Under the pieces are notes generated by a model. It searched no databases, had not been told where the DNA came from, and saw only the letters and a program-made list of their open reading frames with translations. DNA of 64,000 bases, taken from the NCBI RefSeq assembly GCF_005280275.1, contig NZ_CP040022.1:496001-560000 (forward strand), given 5' to 3'. Shown piece by piece: positions 36,631-45,478 of this stretch; position 1 is the stretch's first letter; every line of letters begins with the position of its first letter. Position numbers and translations under genes: made by a program. The stretch comes from Salinivibrio kushneri. GTDB lineage: Bacteria > Pseudomonadota > Gammaproteobacteria > Enterobacterales > Vibrionaceae.

Positions 36631-37767
36631 ATGTTTAAACTTGATGCACCGACACTGCTCATTACGCTGACTGCAATCCAATGGCTGCTAGCGGGTTTTT
36701 TGTTGGTACAAAACCGTAAAGAACCTGGTATCAATGGGTGGGCAGTGTCCCTGTTTATCCATGGTTTTAGCAACCTATTCTTATTTGCCCGCCCGCACCT
36801 TCATCCTTACATCGGGATCGTTTTTTATAATGCTTGCGTGATAGTGGCCTTTTCGTTTAGCCATTGGGCGCTGGGACAAATTTTTGCGCGCGACGTACCG
36901 CGTTGGCAGTTGATGCTACCTGTTATCCTGTCCGTGATATTTATGGCATCGCACCTTGATGACATCGGGAGTCGCGTGGTTTACGCGAGCTTGATCGTCA
37001 GTATGCAGTTAGGGCTGATGACACAAACCATTGTGAGTAGTACGAACACCGGCGGCCAGCGCTTAAAACGTTGGCTGATGATGGTGATGGGGGGATTCAG
37101 TGCTGCTTATGTCGGCAGAGCGACATTTGCCCATCTCTATCCTGATCTATTTACGCAACTGCTGGGCACCTCGCTAATACAAGCAGGGCTGATTCTATCG
37201 GGCATCGCCTATAGCGTGATTAACACCCTGATTATCTTTCTGTATAAGCTGGAGCGCGTGCACGAGAAGCTCCAACGCGAAGCGACTCGAGATAGCTTAA
37301 CCGGACTGTTTAATCGCCGCGCCTTTTTGGCGAGAGCGAAACGGCGTGTTGAGACCGCCGCTTTTCCAATCAGTGTGTTGATGATTGATTTGGATGACTT
37401 TAAAGCCATCAATGACTCATTTGGCCACTCGGTCGGCGACAAAGTACTGATACATTGTGCTGAGACTTTTGAGCAAGTCGTTGATGATAATGGGATTGTC
37501 GGACGCTTGGGGGGAGAAGAGTTTGCGGTCGTGGTGCCTTACTGTGATAGTGCTAGTGCGCAACAGTTATCGGCAGAACTGCTCCGCGCGGTTCAAAACA
37601 GTGGCTCAGCGCTTGAAATGACCCTCTCTGCCAGCATCGGGATGACCACCACCACCGAAGCGCTCGATATTGATTGCTTGTTAGCCCAAGCTGATGATGC
37701 GCTTTATCAGGCTAAGCATGGAGGAAAAAACACGTTCAAAGTGTTCCCCCTACGCTCTATTCCTTAG
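36631..37767 (+). CDS. Membrane-bound diguanylate cyclase (GGDEF)
   Basis: 378 residues from ATG 36631; the frame is open back to a GTG at 36592, and no start has a good ribosome site. Six to seven hydrophobic segments (residues 5-210) lead into a GGDEF domain: RDSLTGLFNRRAF, DDFKAINDSFGHSVGD and the active GGEEF signature, ending LLAQADDALYQAKHGGKNTF. It makes cyclic di-GMP. The architecture is like the cyclase at 2577-3839 but the sequence is clearly different. A decayed partial copy of its 3' half lies at 39374-39573, on the far side of the GH13 gene. Confidence 0.88.
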   Translation: MFKLDAPTLLITLTAIQWLLAGFLLVQNRKEPGINGWAVSLFIHGFSNLFLFARPHLHPYIGIVFYNACVIVAFSFSHWALGQIFARDVPRWQLMLPVILSVIFMASHLDDIGSRVVYASLIVSMQLGLMTQTIVSSTNTGGQRLKRWLMMVMGGFSAAYVGRATFAHLYPDLFTQLLGTSLIQAGLILSGIAYSVINTLIIFLYKLERVHEKLQREATRDSLTGLFNRRAFLARAKRRVETAAFPISVLMIDLDDFKAINDSFGHSVGDKVLIHCAETFEQVVDDNGIVGRLGGEEFAVVVPYCDSASAQQLSAELLRAVQNSGSALEMTLSASIGMTTTTEALDIDCLLAQADDALYQAKHGGKNTFKVFPLRSIP

Positions 37768-38011
37768 CCAAAGCGGGTTGCTAACCCACTTGAAGGCCCA
37801 ACGCTGCTTTCCCCTAACCGCTATGAAGTCCGGTACACTGGGTAACGAGCGTGCCTGTCCCTTAGCTAAACACCCACTACGCCTTACTTATCATCCTTAC
37901 ACAAGCGGACAAAGGAGGAGGGCGGCACGTATATAGCGTTTATAATTTTGATCATTGAATAAGCCCATCTACAACGGAAACACGGTGATGCGCGAACGCG
38001 ATAAGGAAGAT

Positions 38012-39361
38012 ATGAACGGTTTACAAGACACCCAATCATCAAGAGCCAACGTTATCTTGCATGCTTTTGATTGGAAGTACGCGGATATTGCCCAGCGCGC
38101 GGCGGAGATTAGGGCGTTAGGATATGGCTCGGTGCTGGTGTCCCCTCCGATGAAAAGCGAGCAAGATGAACGCTGGTGGCTTAGGTACCAGCCGCAAGAT
38201 TATCGTGTAATTGAAAATGCGCTCGGAAACACAACGGATTTCAAAGCCATGGTGGCAGCGTTAAACCATGTTGGTGTGTTTACGTACGTCGATGTGATTT
38301 TCAATCATATGGCCAATGAAGCGCACGCTCGCACTGACTTGAATTATCCCAGCCAAACGGTGATGGCAACCTATCAAGCACATGAAGAGCGCTATCGCGA
38401 ACTGACATTGTTCGGTGATTTATCTCAGCCACTGTTTACTGAGCAGGACTTCGTTGATGCGTTTGGCATACAAGATTGGAAGGACACCTGGCAAGTGCAA
38501 AATGGGCGTATTAGCGGCGGGCCTAGCGATCCAGGGTTACCAACACTGCGAGTGTGTGATCATGTGATCGCGCAGCAACGTGCTTACCTTAAGGCGTTGA
38601 AAGCAATTGGTGTCAAAGGGTTTCGGATTGATGCGGCCAAGCACATGACCTTAGAACACCTCAAACGCGTGTGGACCGATGATATTACCCATGATGCGCA
38701 TATTTTTGGTGAAATCATCACCGACGGTGGCGCAAGCAAAGAAGAATATGAACTCTTTCTGGCCCCCTATTTACAAGAGACATGTTTAGGTGCCTACGAC
38801 TTTCCGCTGTTCTCAACGCTTTATCAGGCGTTTTCCAACCAAGGCAGCCTCGAATCATTGATTGACCCTTATTGCTTCGGCCAAGCCTTATCGAAAGGGC
38901 GTGCAATCACGTTTGCCATTACCCATGACATTCCCAACAATGATGTATTCTTGGATTTGGTGATGGACGAAGCGAGCGAGTGGCTGGCTTACGCGTATAT
39001 CTTGGGGCGTGATGGTGGCGTGCCACTGATTTATACCGATCTTGATACCAGTGGTATCAAAGGGGGAGACGGCCAACCACGATGGCAAAATGCGTGGCAA
39101 GATCCAAAGATGGTGCAAATGATCGCCTTCCATAATTTGACCCATGGTGAGCCCATGCGTGTCTTGGAGGCGACCGATGACTGGTTGGTGATTCAACGGG
39201 GAGAGGCAGGCATATTGGTGTTAAATAAATCCCTGGAGCCGCAATCACTCTCAGTGACGCTGGAAAATGATTGGCGCGATATGCTAACGGGCGTCACGGT
39301 CTCGAGCGGGCAGGGCATTGATGTCGCCGCCCAATCGGCAATGATGCTCGTGCCGGCGTAA
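38012..39361 (+). CDS. GH13 alpha-amylase-family glycoside hydrolase, cytoplasmic
   Basis: 449 residues from the ATG at 38012, which has AAGGAAG six bases upstream; earlier in-frame TTG and ATG codons lack this. There is no signal peptide. The TIM-barrel motifs are present: FTYVDVIFNHMA (region I), GFRIDAAKHM with the nucleophile Asp, IFGEIITDGG with the acid/base Glu and FAITHDIPNN with the transition-state Asp. A C-terminal beta domain begins near 380. It should act on alpha-glucans or oligosaccharides inside the cell; specificity is not readable. It is flanked by an intact cyclase gene and a gutted copy of it, so the gene may have arrived by rearrangement. Confidence 0.85.
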   Translation: MNGLQDTQSSRANVILHAFDWKYADIAQRAAEIRALGYGSVLVSPPMKSEQDERWWLRYQPQDYRVIENALGNTTDFKAMVAALNHVGVFTYVDVIFNHMANEAHARTDLNYPSQTVMATYQAHEERYRELTLFGDLSQPLFTEQDFVDAFGIQDWKDTWQVQNGRISGGPSDPGLPTLRVCDHVIAQQRAYLKALKAIGVKGFRIDAAKHMTLEHLKRVWTDDITHDAHIFGEIITDGGASKEEYELFLAPYLQETCLGAYDFPLFSTLYQAFSNQGSLESLIDPYCFGQALSKGRAITFAITHDIPNNDVFLDLVMDEASEWLAYAYILGRDGGVPLIYTDLDTSGIKGGDGQPRWQNAWQDPKMVQMIAFHNLTHGEPMRVLEATDDWLVIQRGEAGILVLNKSLEPQSLSVTLENDWRDMLTGVTVSSGQGIDVAAQSAMMLVPA

Positions 39362-39373
39362 TGCTGTTGCGAT

Positions 39374-39573
39374 CGGCCATTCTATTGGCGATAAAGTACT
39401 GATTCATTGTGCTGACGTGTTCGAACCAGTGATTGATGGTCAAGGTGTTGTTGGCCCAAGCCGATGATGCGCTTTATCAGGCGAAGCATGATGGAAAAAA
39501 TACCTTTAAAGTGTACGTCTCGGCACTGGAAAGCGTCCCTCATGACGCAGAGCATATACCTAATATCGCTTGA
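39374..39573 (+). pseudogene. Remnant of a GGDEF diguanylate cyclase gene
   Basis: The translated pieces GHSIGDKVLIHCADVFEPVI and LAQADDALYQAKHDGKNTFK match the GGDEF gene at 36631-37767 (GHSVGDKVLIHCAETFEQVV and LAQADDALYQAKHGGKNTFK). At DNA level they look nearly 90% alike by eye. Everything between, including GGEEF, is deleted, and the two parts are in different frames, so it is non-functional. It begins 12 bases after the GH13 stop. Confidence 0.85.
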
Positions 39574-39824
39574 TGTGTGTATCAAGGCTGTATGTATAGG
39601 ATTGACTTCACCTCCTCGGTTTATTACTCTCCGTCGCTCATGTTGATATTTCGACTCTCTATTATGGCTTATATTCTATTTAAGAACTTCGTAAGAAGGT
39701 TGGGCTTCGCGCAAATACACGATGAAGTGTTGCTCGGAGCTTAACATCAAATCTTCATCAGGTATTGTCATACGCCATCCGCGTAGGGCTCTCAGTATCT
39801 GATGTAAAGGCGCGATAGAGAGGT

Positions 39825-39855
39825 AGGCCGGTGATGCTTCATCACCGGCCTTTTT
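39825..39855 (+). terminator. First hairpin of the ABC-F leader (terminator/attenuator)
   Basis: Perfect 12-bp stem AGGCCGGTGATG / CATCACCGGCCT with a CTT loop, followed by TTTTT. It lies 86 bases before the ABC-F start. It could terminate transcription from upstream or act as an attenuator. Confidence 0.8.
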
Positions 39856-39878
39856 GCATTCTGATCACAGCAGAATGC
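39856..39878 (+). promoter_or_regulatory. Middle hairpin of the ABC-F leader
   Basis: GCATTCTG / CAGAATGC, an 8-bp perfect stem with a 7-base loop, between the two terminator-like hairpins. Confidence 0.5.
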
Positions 39879-39897
39879 ATTCATTTTAATGATGACG

Positions 39898-39928
39898 AAA
39901 GGCCGGTACTTGTTACCGGCCTTTTTTT
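39898..39928 (+). terminator. Second hairpin of the ABC-F leader (terminator/attenuator)
   Basis: AAAGGCCGGTA / TACCGGCCTTT, an 11-bp stem with a CTTGT loop, then TTTT. It ends only 13 bases before the ABC-F start codon and shares GGCCGGT/ACCGGCC with the first hairpin. A full terminator so close to a start suggests attenuation. Confidence 0.75.
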
Positions 39929-39941
39929 ATGGAAAAGAAAC

Positions 39942-41474
39942 ATGAGTTTATTAGTGATTGAAAACATCTGTTTTCAAATTGAGGAAAAAGTGTTGTACCA
40001 AGGTGCGAGCGTGGTGCTACATCATGGTGAACATGTTGGCGTGACGGGTGCGAACGGTGTGGGGAAAAGTACCCTGTTAAAAATGCTGCAAGGGGAACTG
40101 CTGCCGGATAGTGGCGAGATTGTTTGGCAACCGAATATCCAAGTCGGTTATTTAGACCAGCATTTAACGATCGACCCAACACTGTCTATCTATGACTTTA
40201 TGGCGTTGGCATATCGCGATCTTGTGGAGGTTGAGCGAGCGTTAAATGCTATCTACGCATCGATGTCGGTGGACACGTCAGACGCGGTGCTTGCCAAAGC
40301 GGCACGACTGCAAAGCCAATTAGAGGCACAAGATTTTTACCGTATCTCTCATCGTATTGAACAGGTAGCGGCTGGGCTGGGGATCGCGCCATTGGGCATG
40401 CAAACCGCAATGGGCCAGTTGAGTGGCGGTCAACGGCATAAAGTGATGTTGGCAAAACTACTGCTTGAACAAGCCGAGGTGATGTTACTCGACGAGCCGA
40501 CGAACTTCCTCGACGCTGAGCACGTTGCTTGGTTGGCGGAGTTTCTGAACCACTATACGGGTACCTTTATGGTGGTGTCACATGATGAGGCTTTCCTTGA
40601 GTCGATCACGACAGCGATTGTTGATATCGACCAGAGCAAGATACGCAAATACAAAGGATCGTATCAGCAAGCGATGGCACAAAAAGCGCAGCAAAGTGAA
40701 ACACAGCACAAGCAATACGTCGCACAGCAGAAAAAAATGGATAAGTTGGCCACGTATATTCGCAAGAACGGCGCAGGTGTGAATGCGCGTATTGCCAAGG
40801 GGCGCAAGAAACAGCTTGCGAAAATGGTGCCGATTGAAAAAAAACAGACGCGTGAGTCGATAAGCTTTGCGTTCCAATACAAACCATTAAGGTCGCAACA
40901 TGTCTTGGCCGCCAAGGGCTTGCAGATTGGCTATCGAACGCCGCTTTTGCCTCCACTGTCACTTCAGATTCAACGGGGCGAAAAAGTCGCGATTATTGGC
41001 TTCAATGGCTTGGGCAAATCGACATTGTTAAAAACCTTATTGGGAAAAATCCCTGCACTACGGGGCCACATTGACACGGCAAACGGCATAAAGTGGGGGT
41101 ATTTTGAGCAAGGCTTACAATGGCGCTATCCGGAAAGCTCTCCGGTTCAGGCCGTGTGTGGGGTGGGCGGCCAGCTCACAGATAAAACCGCGCGCCAGAA
41201 ACTGGCTGAATTTGGTCTCAGTGGTAAAAAGGCGGTGCGGCCATTGCGTAGACTGAGCGGGGGTGAGCAAACCAAAGTAAAGCTTTGTTGTTTAGCCGTG
41301 ATGGCAACCAATGTACTGGTGTTAGACGAGCCCACCACACACCTTGATGTCGATGCAAAAATGGCATTGCAACACGCGCTTAAAGCGTATGCAGGCACCG
41401 TGATTGTGGTGTCTCATGAGCCACAATTTATCGAGCACTGGCCGGATAAGGTGATCGATATGACCCAGCTCTAG
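39942..41474 (+). CDS. ABC-F family ATPase (ribosome-associated type)
   Basis: 510 residues from the ATG at 39942; the in-frame extension upstream runs through two terminator hairpins and is rejected. Two ABC domains without membrane segments: Walker A GANGVGKSTLLKML and GFNGLGKSTLLKTL, signatures LSGGQRHKVMLAKLL and LSGGEQTKVKLCCLA, Walker B VMLLDEPTN and VLVLDEPTTHLD. A charged linker (about 230-310, rich in Lys/Gln) joins them. ABC-F proteins act on the ribosome, in translation control or antibiotic protection. The subgroup is not clear to me; it is not obviously EttA, Uup or YheS. Confidence 0.9.
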   Translation: MSLLVIENICFQIEEKVLYQGASVVLHHGEHVGVTGANGVGKSTLLKMLQGELLPDSGEIVWQPNIQVGYLDQHLTIDPTLSIYDFMALAYRDLVEVERALNAIYASMSVDTSDAVLAKAARLQSQLEAQDFYRISHRIEQVAAGLGIAPLGMQTAMGQLSGGQRHKVMLAKLLLEQAEVMLLDEPTNFLDAEHVAWLAEFLNHYTGTFMVVSHDEAFLESITTAIVDIDQSKIRKYKGSYQQAMAQKAQQSETQHKQYVAQQKKMDKLATYIRKNGAGVNARIAKGRKKQLAKMVPIEKKQTRESISFAFQYKPLRSQHVLAAKGLQIGYRTPLLPPLSLQIQRGEKVAIIGFNGLGKSTLLKTLLGKIPALRGHIDTANGIKWGYFEQGLQWRYPESSPVQAVCGVGGQLTDKTARQKLAEFGLSGKKAVRPLRRLSGGEQTKVKLCCLAVMATNVLVLDEPTTHLDVDAKMALQHALKAYAGTVIVVSHEPQFIEHWPDKVIDMTQL

Positions 41475-41494
41475 TCGCTAACACGTCAGTAACG

Positions 41495-41530
41495 GCGAGG
41501 TCGCGTGATGCGGCCTCGCTTATCTTTTTG
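41495..41530 (+). terminator. Terminator of the ABC-F gene
   Basis: GCGAGGTCGC / GCGGCCTCGC (41495-41519, one G-T pair, 5-base loop) followed by TTATCTTTTT, 21 bases past the stop. Confidence 0.75.
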
Positions 41531-41553
41531 CTATTTATGGGTAAATTTGTATT

Positions 41554-41573
41554 TTTTGCCAAAAAAGGCTAAA
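41554..41573. promoter_or_regulatory. Palindrome upstream of the satD-like gene
   Basis: TTTTGCC-AAAAAA-GGCTAAA, 7-base arms with one mismatch, 27 bases before the satD-like start. Related TTAGCC/GCTAA repeats recur after the operon at 43007-43053. Confidence 0.45.
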
Positions 41574-41600
41574 TTTGACGGGGTTGGTGAACAAGGATGA

Positions 41601-42251
41601 ATGATGGTGACAGAAAGCAAGGCACCCATTGCGGTGATCAGTGGCGATCTGGTGGATTCGACTGCCTTAAATCGAGATGAGTATGAGCGAGTACTCGCGC
41701 AGATCAAAACCATACAAGCCCATATATCGCAAGCGCATCGCGCTAATCAGCACAGCATTATACGCGGTGATGAGTTTCAATCTGTGATCCATGATGTGGC
41801 GAACGTGCTTCATTATGTCGTGATGTATCGTGTTGCCATCAAAGCACTGGGAAAACCGTTTGATTGTCGCATCAGCTTTGCGATTGCTGAGCAAGCGGAT
41901 TTGCGTGAGGTGGTGTCAGAGTCAATGGGGCAGGCGTTTGTGCTATCTGGTCGTGGCTTAAAAGCAATGAAACACCAGCAGCTGGTCTTTTTCTGCGCCA
42001 ATACCGATCTTGAAGACAGATTTGCGTTGCTGATCCGTTATCTTGACCGGCAACTCAGCGATGTGACGTCTCGTCAATGCGAAATGATGTTGCCTTTGTT
42101 ACAGCGCGATCGACCACTCCCGTACGGCGAGTTAGCGGCCGCGCTTGGGGTCGCGGATGCAACCGTGAGTAAGTCCCTTAAAGCGGCGGGCTGGGGGCTT
42201 ATCGAGGCATTGTTGGCCGAGTTTCAGCAAGCCGTGGAGGCACACGTATGA
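41601..42251 (+). CDS. SatD-family protein with C-terminal helix-turn-helix
   Basis: 216 residues. The N-terminal APIAVISGDLVDSTALNRDEY and SIIRGDEFQSVI resemble the nucleotide-cyclase-like SatD core, with Asp residues at equivalent places. Residues 160-205 read as an HTH (YGELAAALGVADATVSKSLK). The sequence combines a possible ligand-binding core with DNA binding, so autoregulation through the TTAGCC palindromes is plausible but inferred. AAGGATGA precedes the start. It overlaps the DUF3307 gene by 4 bases (ATGA). Confidence 0.8.
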   Translation: MMVTESKAPIAVISGDLVDSTALNRDEYERVLAQIKTIQAHISQAHRANQHSIIRGDEFQSVIHDVANVLHYVVMYRVAIKALGKPFDCRISFAIAEQADLREVVSESMGQAFVLSGRGLKAMKHQQLVFFCANTDLEDRFALLIRYLDRQLSDVTSRQCEMMLPLLQRDRPLPYGELAAALGVADATVSKSLKAAGWGLIEALLAEFQQAVEAHV

Positions 42252-43006
42252 TGGCCTTCCTTTCCTTGCTGGTTCCCTTGTTACTGACCCACCTTATTTA
42301 TGATTTCTATTTACAGCCTACGAGTTGGTGGACGAAATCGACACCACACGCGCGAATAATGGATTGGACGGTAGGACCGCTCCTCTACGGTTTATGTTTA
42401 CTGGTGCCTGCGGTGTTTTGGACTCAAAACATCTCGCCGCTGTTGGGCGTATTGGCGGTGGGCATAATCACCAAGCGCCTAGTGGCCGTGCTTGATGGAC
42501 AACTTGTCGCGCAGTCATCACTGGTCCGTTTCACGGTGAGCCAAGGCATACACCTTGTGGTACTGGGGCTAATTGCCGTGAGTTTTGTGGCGCAGCCGCC
42601 TTGGGTTGGACTGACCGAGATGCCTTTATTTAGCGAGATCGTCGTGATTGGTACGGGCTATTTATTGGTCTTAAAGCCGACATCGGTATTGATAAGTCAC
42701 GTTTTACAGCGCTTTACGATCACGTTGGACTCACCTTCTGATCATCAACACGATTATCATGGCCTCGTGGCGGCGGGGGCGTTGATTGGCTATTTAGAGC
42801 GTATTTTGATCCTGACCTTTACCTTACTCGGCAGCTATACGGCCGTCGGTTTTGTCCTGGCAGCCAAGTCGATTTTCCGCTTTGGTGAGCTGACGCGTTC
42901 TGCCGATCGCAGCCTAACCGAATACGTTTTAATTGGTTCGTTATTGTCGGTAGTGATCACGACATTAGTGGGCGTTGTGATCACACAAAGCCTCACTTTG
43001 ATCTAA
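42248..43006 (+). CDS. DUF3307 membrane protein
   Basis: 252 residues with six to seven hydrophobic segments. The opening LLVPLLLTHLIYDFYLQP is the DUF3307 signature (H-x-x-x-D-F-x-Q in a membrane helix). Function is unknown. It is coupled to the satD-like gene by a 4-base overlap, a pairing seen in other bacteria, which suggests a sensor or effector membrane partner. Two TTAGCC-containing repeats follow immediately after its stop. Confidence 0.82.
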   Translation: MMAFLSLLVPLLLTHLIYDFYLQPTSWWTKSTPHARIMDWTVGPLLYGLCLLVPAVFWTQNISPLLGVLAVGIITKRLVAVLDGQLVAQSSLVRFTVSQGIHLVVLGLIAVSFVAQPPWVGLTEMPLFSEIVVIGTGYLLVLKPTSVLISHVLQRFTITLDSPSDHQHDYHGLVAAGALIGYLERILILTFTLLGSYTAVGFVLAAKSIFRFGELTRSADRSLTEYVLIGSLLSVVITTLVGVVITQSLTLI

Positions 43007-43053
43007 TTAGCCTTTTATAGCTAAAGTATAAAAATTAGCCTTTTTAAGCTTAA
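43007..43053. repeat. Two TTAGCC-type imperfect palindromes after the DUF3307 gene
   Basis: TTAGCCTTTTATAGCTAA (43007-43024) and TTAGCCTTTTTAAGCTTAA (43035-43053) are similar to each other. They share TTAGCC/GGCTAA with the palindrome before the satD-like gene. They may be operators or the left-overs of one. Confidence 0.45.
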
Positions 43054-43210
43054 AAGATGGGCCGGTATTAAGAAACGATGCGTCAGCCAATCATTTGACG
43101 AACGATAAAAAGAAGATTGTTTATTGGAACTTGCTTGATGTCCTCAGGTCAGTAAAGAGATGCTTGTTTTTTAAATTACTGTTATGAATAAATAAACCTG
43201 AAGGAAAAGT

Positions 43211-45370
43211 ATGTCCCGACACATTCTACTCACCGGAGCACTGGCGGTGTCTTTGCTCTCAGGGTGCAGTTTTCAAGGAGAGTCACACGTGAAAGCTTCC
43301 AGCCCAGGCGAACTGAGTGCGCCTGTCGCGAAAAAAATCCCTCATGAAATGACCATTCACGGCGACACGCGCGTGGATAACTACTATTGGATGCGTGACG
43401 ATGCGCGCCAAGATCCCGATGTAATCGCCCATCTTAATCAAGAAAACGCTTATGCCGATCAGGTGCTCGCGCACACTGAGCCAATGCAGGCCAAACTATT
43501 CGATGAAATCAAAGGGCGTATTGTCAAAGACGATGCCTCGGTGCCCGTAAAAAAAGGCAGTTATTTCTATTCCAGTGAAGTGGAAGGCGACGATGAATAT
43601 CGCACCTATGTGCGTGCGAAAGACTTTGCCGGCACCGACAAAACGGTAATTTTGGATGTCAATGCGCTCGCGAAAGGGCATGAGTTTTACAGTATTGGCC
43701 AACTGAGCGTCAGCCCAAACGAAAACCTATTAGCCTATGGGGAAGATACCCTCAGCCGCCGCGTTTATAGCATTCAAGTTAAAGACCTCACCACCGGTGA
43801 GTATTTCGATGATAAAATTGAAGGCGCCTCGAGCAGTATTGTGTGGCAGAACGACAACCAAGCCTTCTACTACATCAAAAAAGATCCGCAAACCTTGCTG
43901 GGGTATCAGGTTTATCGCCACCGTCTGGGCACGCCGCAATCCGCTGATCATTTAATTTACGAAGAAACGGATACCAGCTACTACACCGGCTTGAGCAAAA
44001 GCAAAGACGGTGAGCAAATCTTTATTTGGCACTCTAGCACTGAAACCAGCGGCGTATCGCTTGTGGATGCCAATGATCCGAATGCCACCGCCCAAGCGTT
44101 TTATCCGCGAGAAACCGGCATCGAATATGACGTGGCGAAGCGTGGCGAGTGGTATTACATTTATACCAACTACCAAGCGGTGAACTTCCGCTTGATGAAG
44201 GTTCATCAAAGCGAGCGTGACGATCGCAGCCAATGGCAAGATGTGATCGCGCCAAATGATAAAGTGCAGTTGGTTGATTTCACCTTGTTCGACAACCACT
44301 TGGTGTACGAGCAGCGCGAAAATGGCTTGCCGCGTACCACGGTGCGTAACCTCACCACTGGGGAGGAGTATCAGCTTACGTTTAATGACTCAGCTTATGC
44401 GTCCTACCTGACCGGCAATGCAGAGATGGATAACACCGCGGTGCGCGTCTATTACACCAGCTTGACTACGCCGGGCACCTATTACGAGTTTGACTTGGCG
44501 TCGGGCGAGCGTGAAATGCTCAAACAAAACCAAGTGCTGGGTGATTTTAATCCTAACAATTACCAATCAGAGCGTGTGATGATAACCGCGCGCGATGGTG
44601 CGCAAGTGCCTGTGTCTTTGGTGTATCGTAAAGACCGCTTCAAAAAAGATGGTACCAATCCGCTCTATCAATACGGTTACGGCTCCTACGGCGCCACTAT
44701 GGAGCCCACTTTCTCCACCACGCGTTTAAGCTTGTTGGATCGCGGCTTTGTCTTTGCGATTGCGCATATTCGCGGCTCTGAAATGCTAGGACGCCCTTGG
44801 TATGACGATGGCAAAAAGCTTACCAAAAAGAATACCTTTAACGACTTTATTGATGTGACTAAAGCGCTGACCGCGAAAGGCTACGGCGATAAAGACAAGG
44901 TGTTTGCGGTCGGCGGCTCAGCCGGTGGCTTGTTAATGGGGGCGATCATCAACCAAGCGCCAGAGTTGTATTTAGGGGTGGCTGCGCATGTGCCATTTGT
45001 GGATATTGTCACCACCATGTTGGATGAGTCGATTCCACTGACCACCAACGAGTATGACGAGTGGGGCAACCCGAATGACAAAACCTACTATGAGTACATG
45101 CTCAGCTATTCACCGTACGACAATGTCAGCGCGCAAGACTACCCCAACTTGTTGGTCACCACAGGCCTGCATGACTCACAAGTGCAGTACTTTGAGCCAA
45201 TGAAATGGGTCGCGAAATTGCGAGAGCTGAAAACCGATAACCATACGCTAGTGTTTAAAACCGACATGGAAGCCGGCCACGGCGGCGCATCGGGACGCTT
45301 TAAGCGTATTAAAGAAGACGCACTGGAATATGCCTTCTTCTTCGACTTGCTCGATAAGCAAGCAAAATAA
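43211..45370 (+). CDS. S9 family serine peptidase (oligopeptidase B-like), lipoprotein
   Basis: 719 residues. The start MSRHILLTGALAVSLLSGC has a lipobox (LLSGC), so an outer-membrane or periplasmic lipid anchor is predicted, unlike the cytosolic E. coli PtrB. A beta-propeller (about 60-430) precedes the alpha/beta hydrolase domain. Ser lies in VGGSAGGLLMGA, Asp in GLHDSQVQYFEPMKW and His in EAGHGGASGR, a complete triad. PtrB-type enzymes cleave short peptides after Arg/Lys; the exact preference here is inferred. GAAGGAAAAG precedes the start. It is a single gene with a strong terminator. Confidence 0.9.
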   Translation: MSRHILLTGALAVSLLSGCSFQGESHVKASSPGELSAPVAKKIPHEMTIHGDTRVDNYYWMRDDARQDPDVIAHLNQENAYADQVLAHTEPMQAKLFDEIKGRIVKDDASVPVKKGSYFYSSEVEGDDEYRTYVRAKDFAGTDKTVILDVNALAKGHEFYSIGQLSVSPNENLLAYGEDTLSRRVYSIQVKDLTTGEYFDDKIEGASSSIVWQNDNQAFYYIKKDPQTLLGYQVYRHRLGTPQSADHLIYEETDTSYYTGLSKSKDGEQIFIWHSSTETSGVSLVDANDPNATAQAFYPRETGIEYDVAKRGEWYYIYTNYQAVNFRLMKVHQSERDDRSQWQDVIAPNDKVQLVDFTLFDNHLVYEQRENGLPRTTVRNLTTGEEYQLTFNDSAYASYLTGNAEMDNTAVRVYYTSLTTPGTYYEFDLASGEREMLKQNQVLGDFNPNNYQSERVMITARDGAQVPVSLVYRKDRFKKDGTNPLYQYGYGSYGATMEPTFSTTRLSLLDRGFVFAIAHIRGSEMLGRPWYDDGKKLTKKNTFNDFIDVTKALTAKGYGDKDKVFAVGGSAGGLLMGAIINQAPELYLGVAAHVPFVDIVTTMLDESIPLTTNEYDEWGNPNDKTYYEYMLSYSPYDNVSAQDYPNLLVTTGLHDSQVQYFEPMKWVAKLRELKTDNHTLVFKTDMEAGHGGASGRFKRIKEDALEYAFFFDLLDKQAK

Positions 45371-45395
45371 TCAAAGGGTAACCCCCTTAAACGAG

Positions 45396-45423
45396 AAAAG
45401 CGCCGATATCGGCGCTTTTTTTA
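45396..45423 (+). terminator. Rho-independent terminator of the S9 peptidase gene
   Basis: Perfect palindrome AAAAGCGCCGAT / ATCGGCGCTTTT (45396-45419) followed by further T's, 25 bases past the stop. Confidence 0.85.
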
Positions 45424-45478
45424 TGCGGGTAGAGACGCGATAAGCACGCTCACTGCAGGTGAAAAAAGGTGTTTAGGC

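Noticed and set aside
39831-39941. An N-terminal extension of the ABC-F protein (about 37 residues in frame upstream)
   Set aside because: The stretch runs through two perfect terminator hairpins and has no family similarity; the ATG at 39942 begins the conserved ABC domain.
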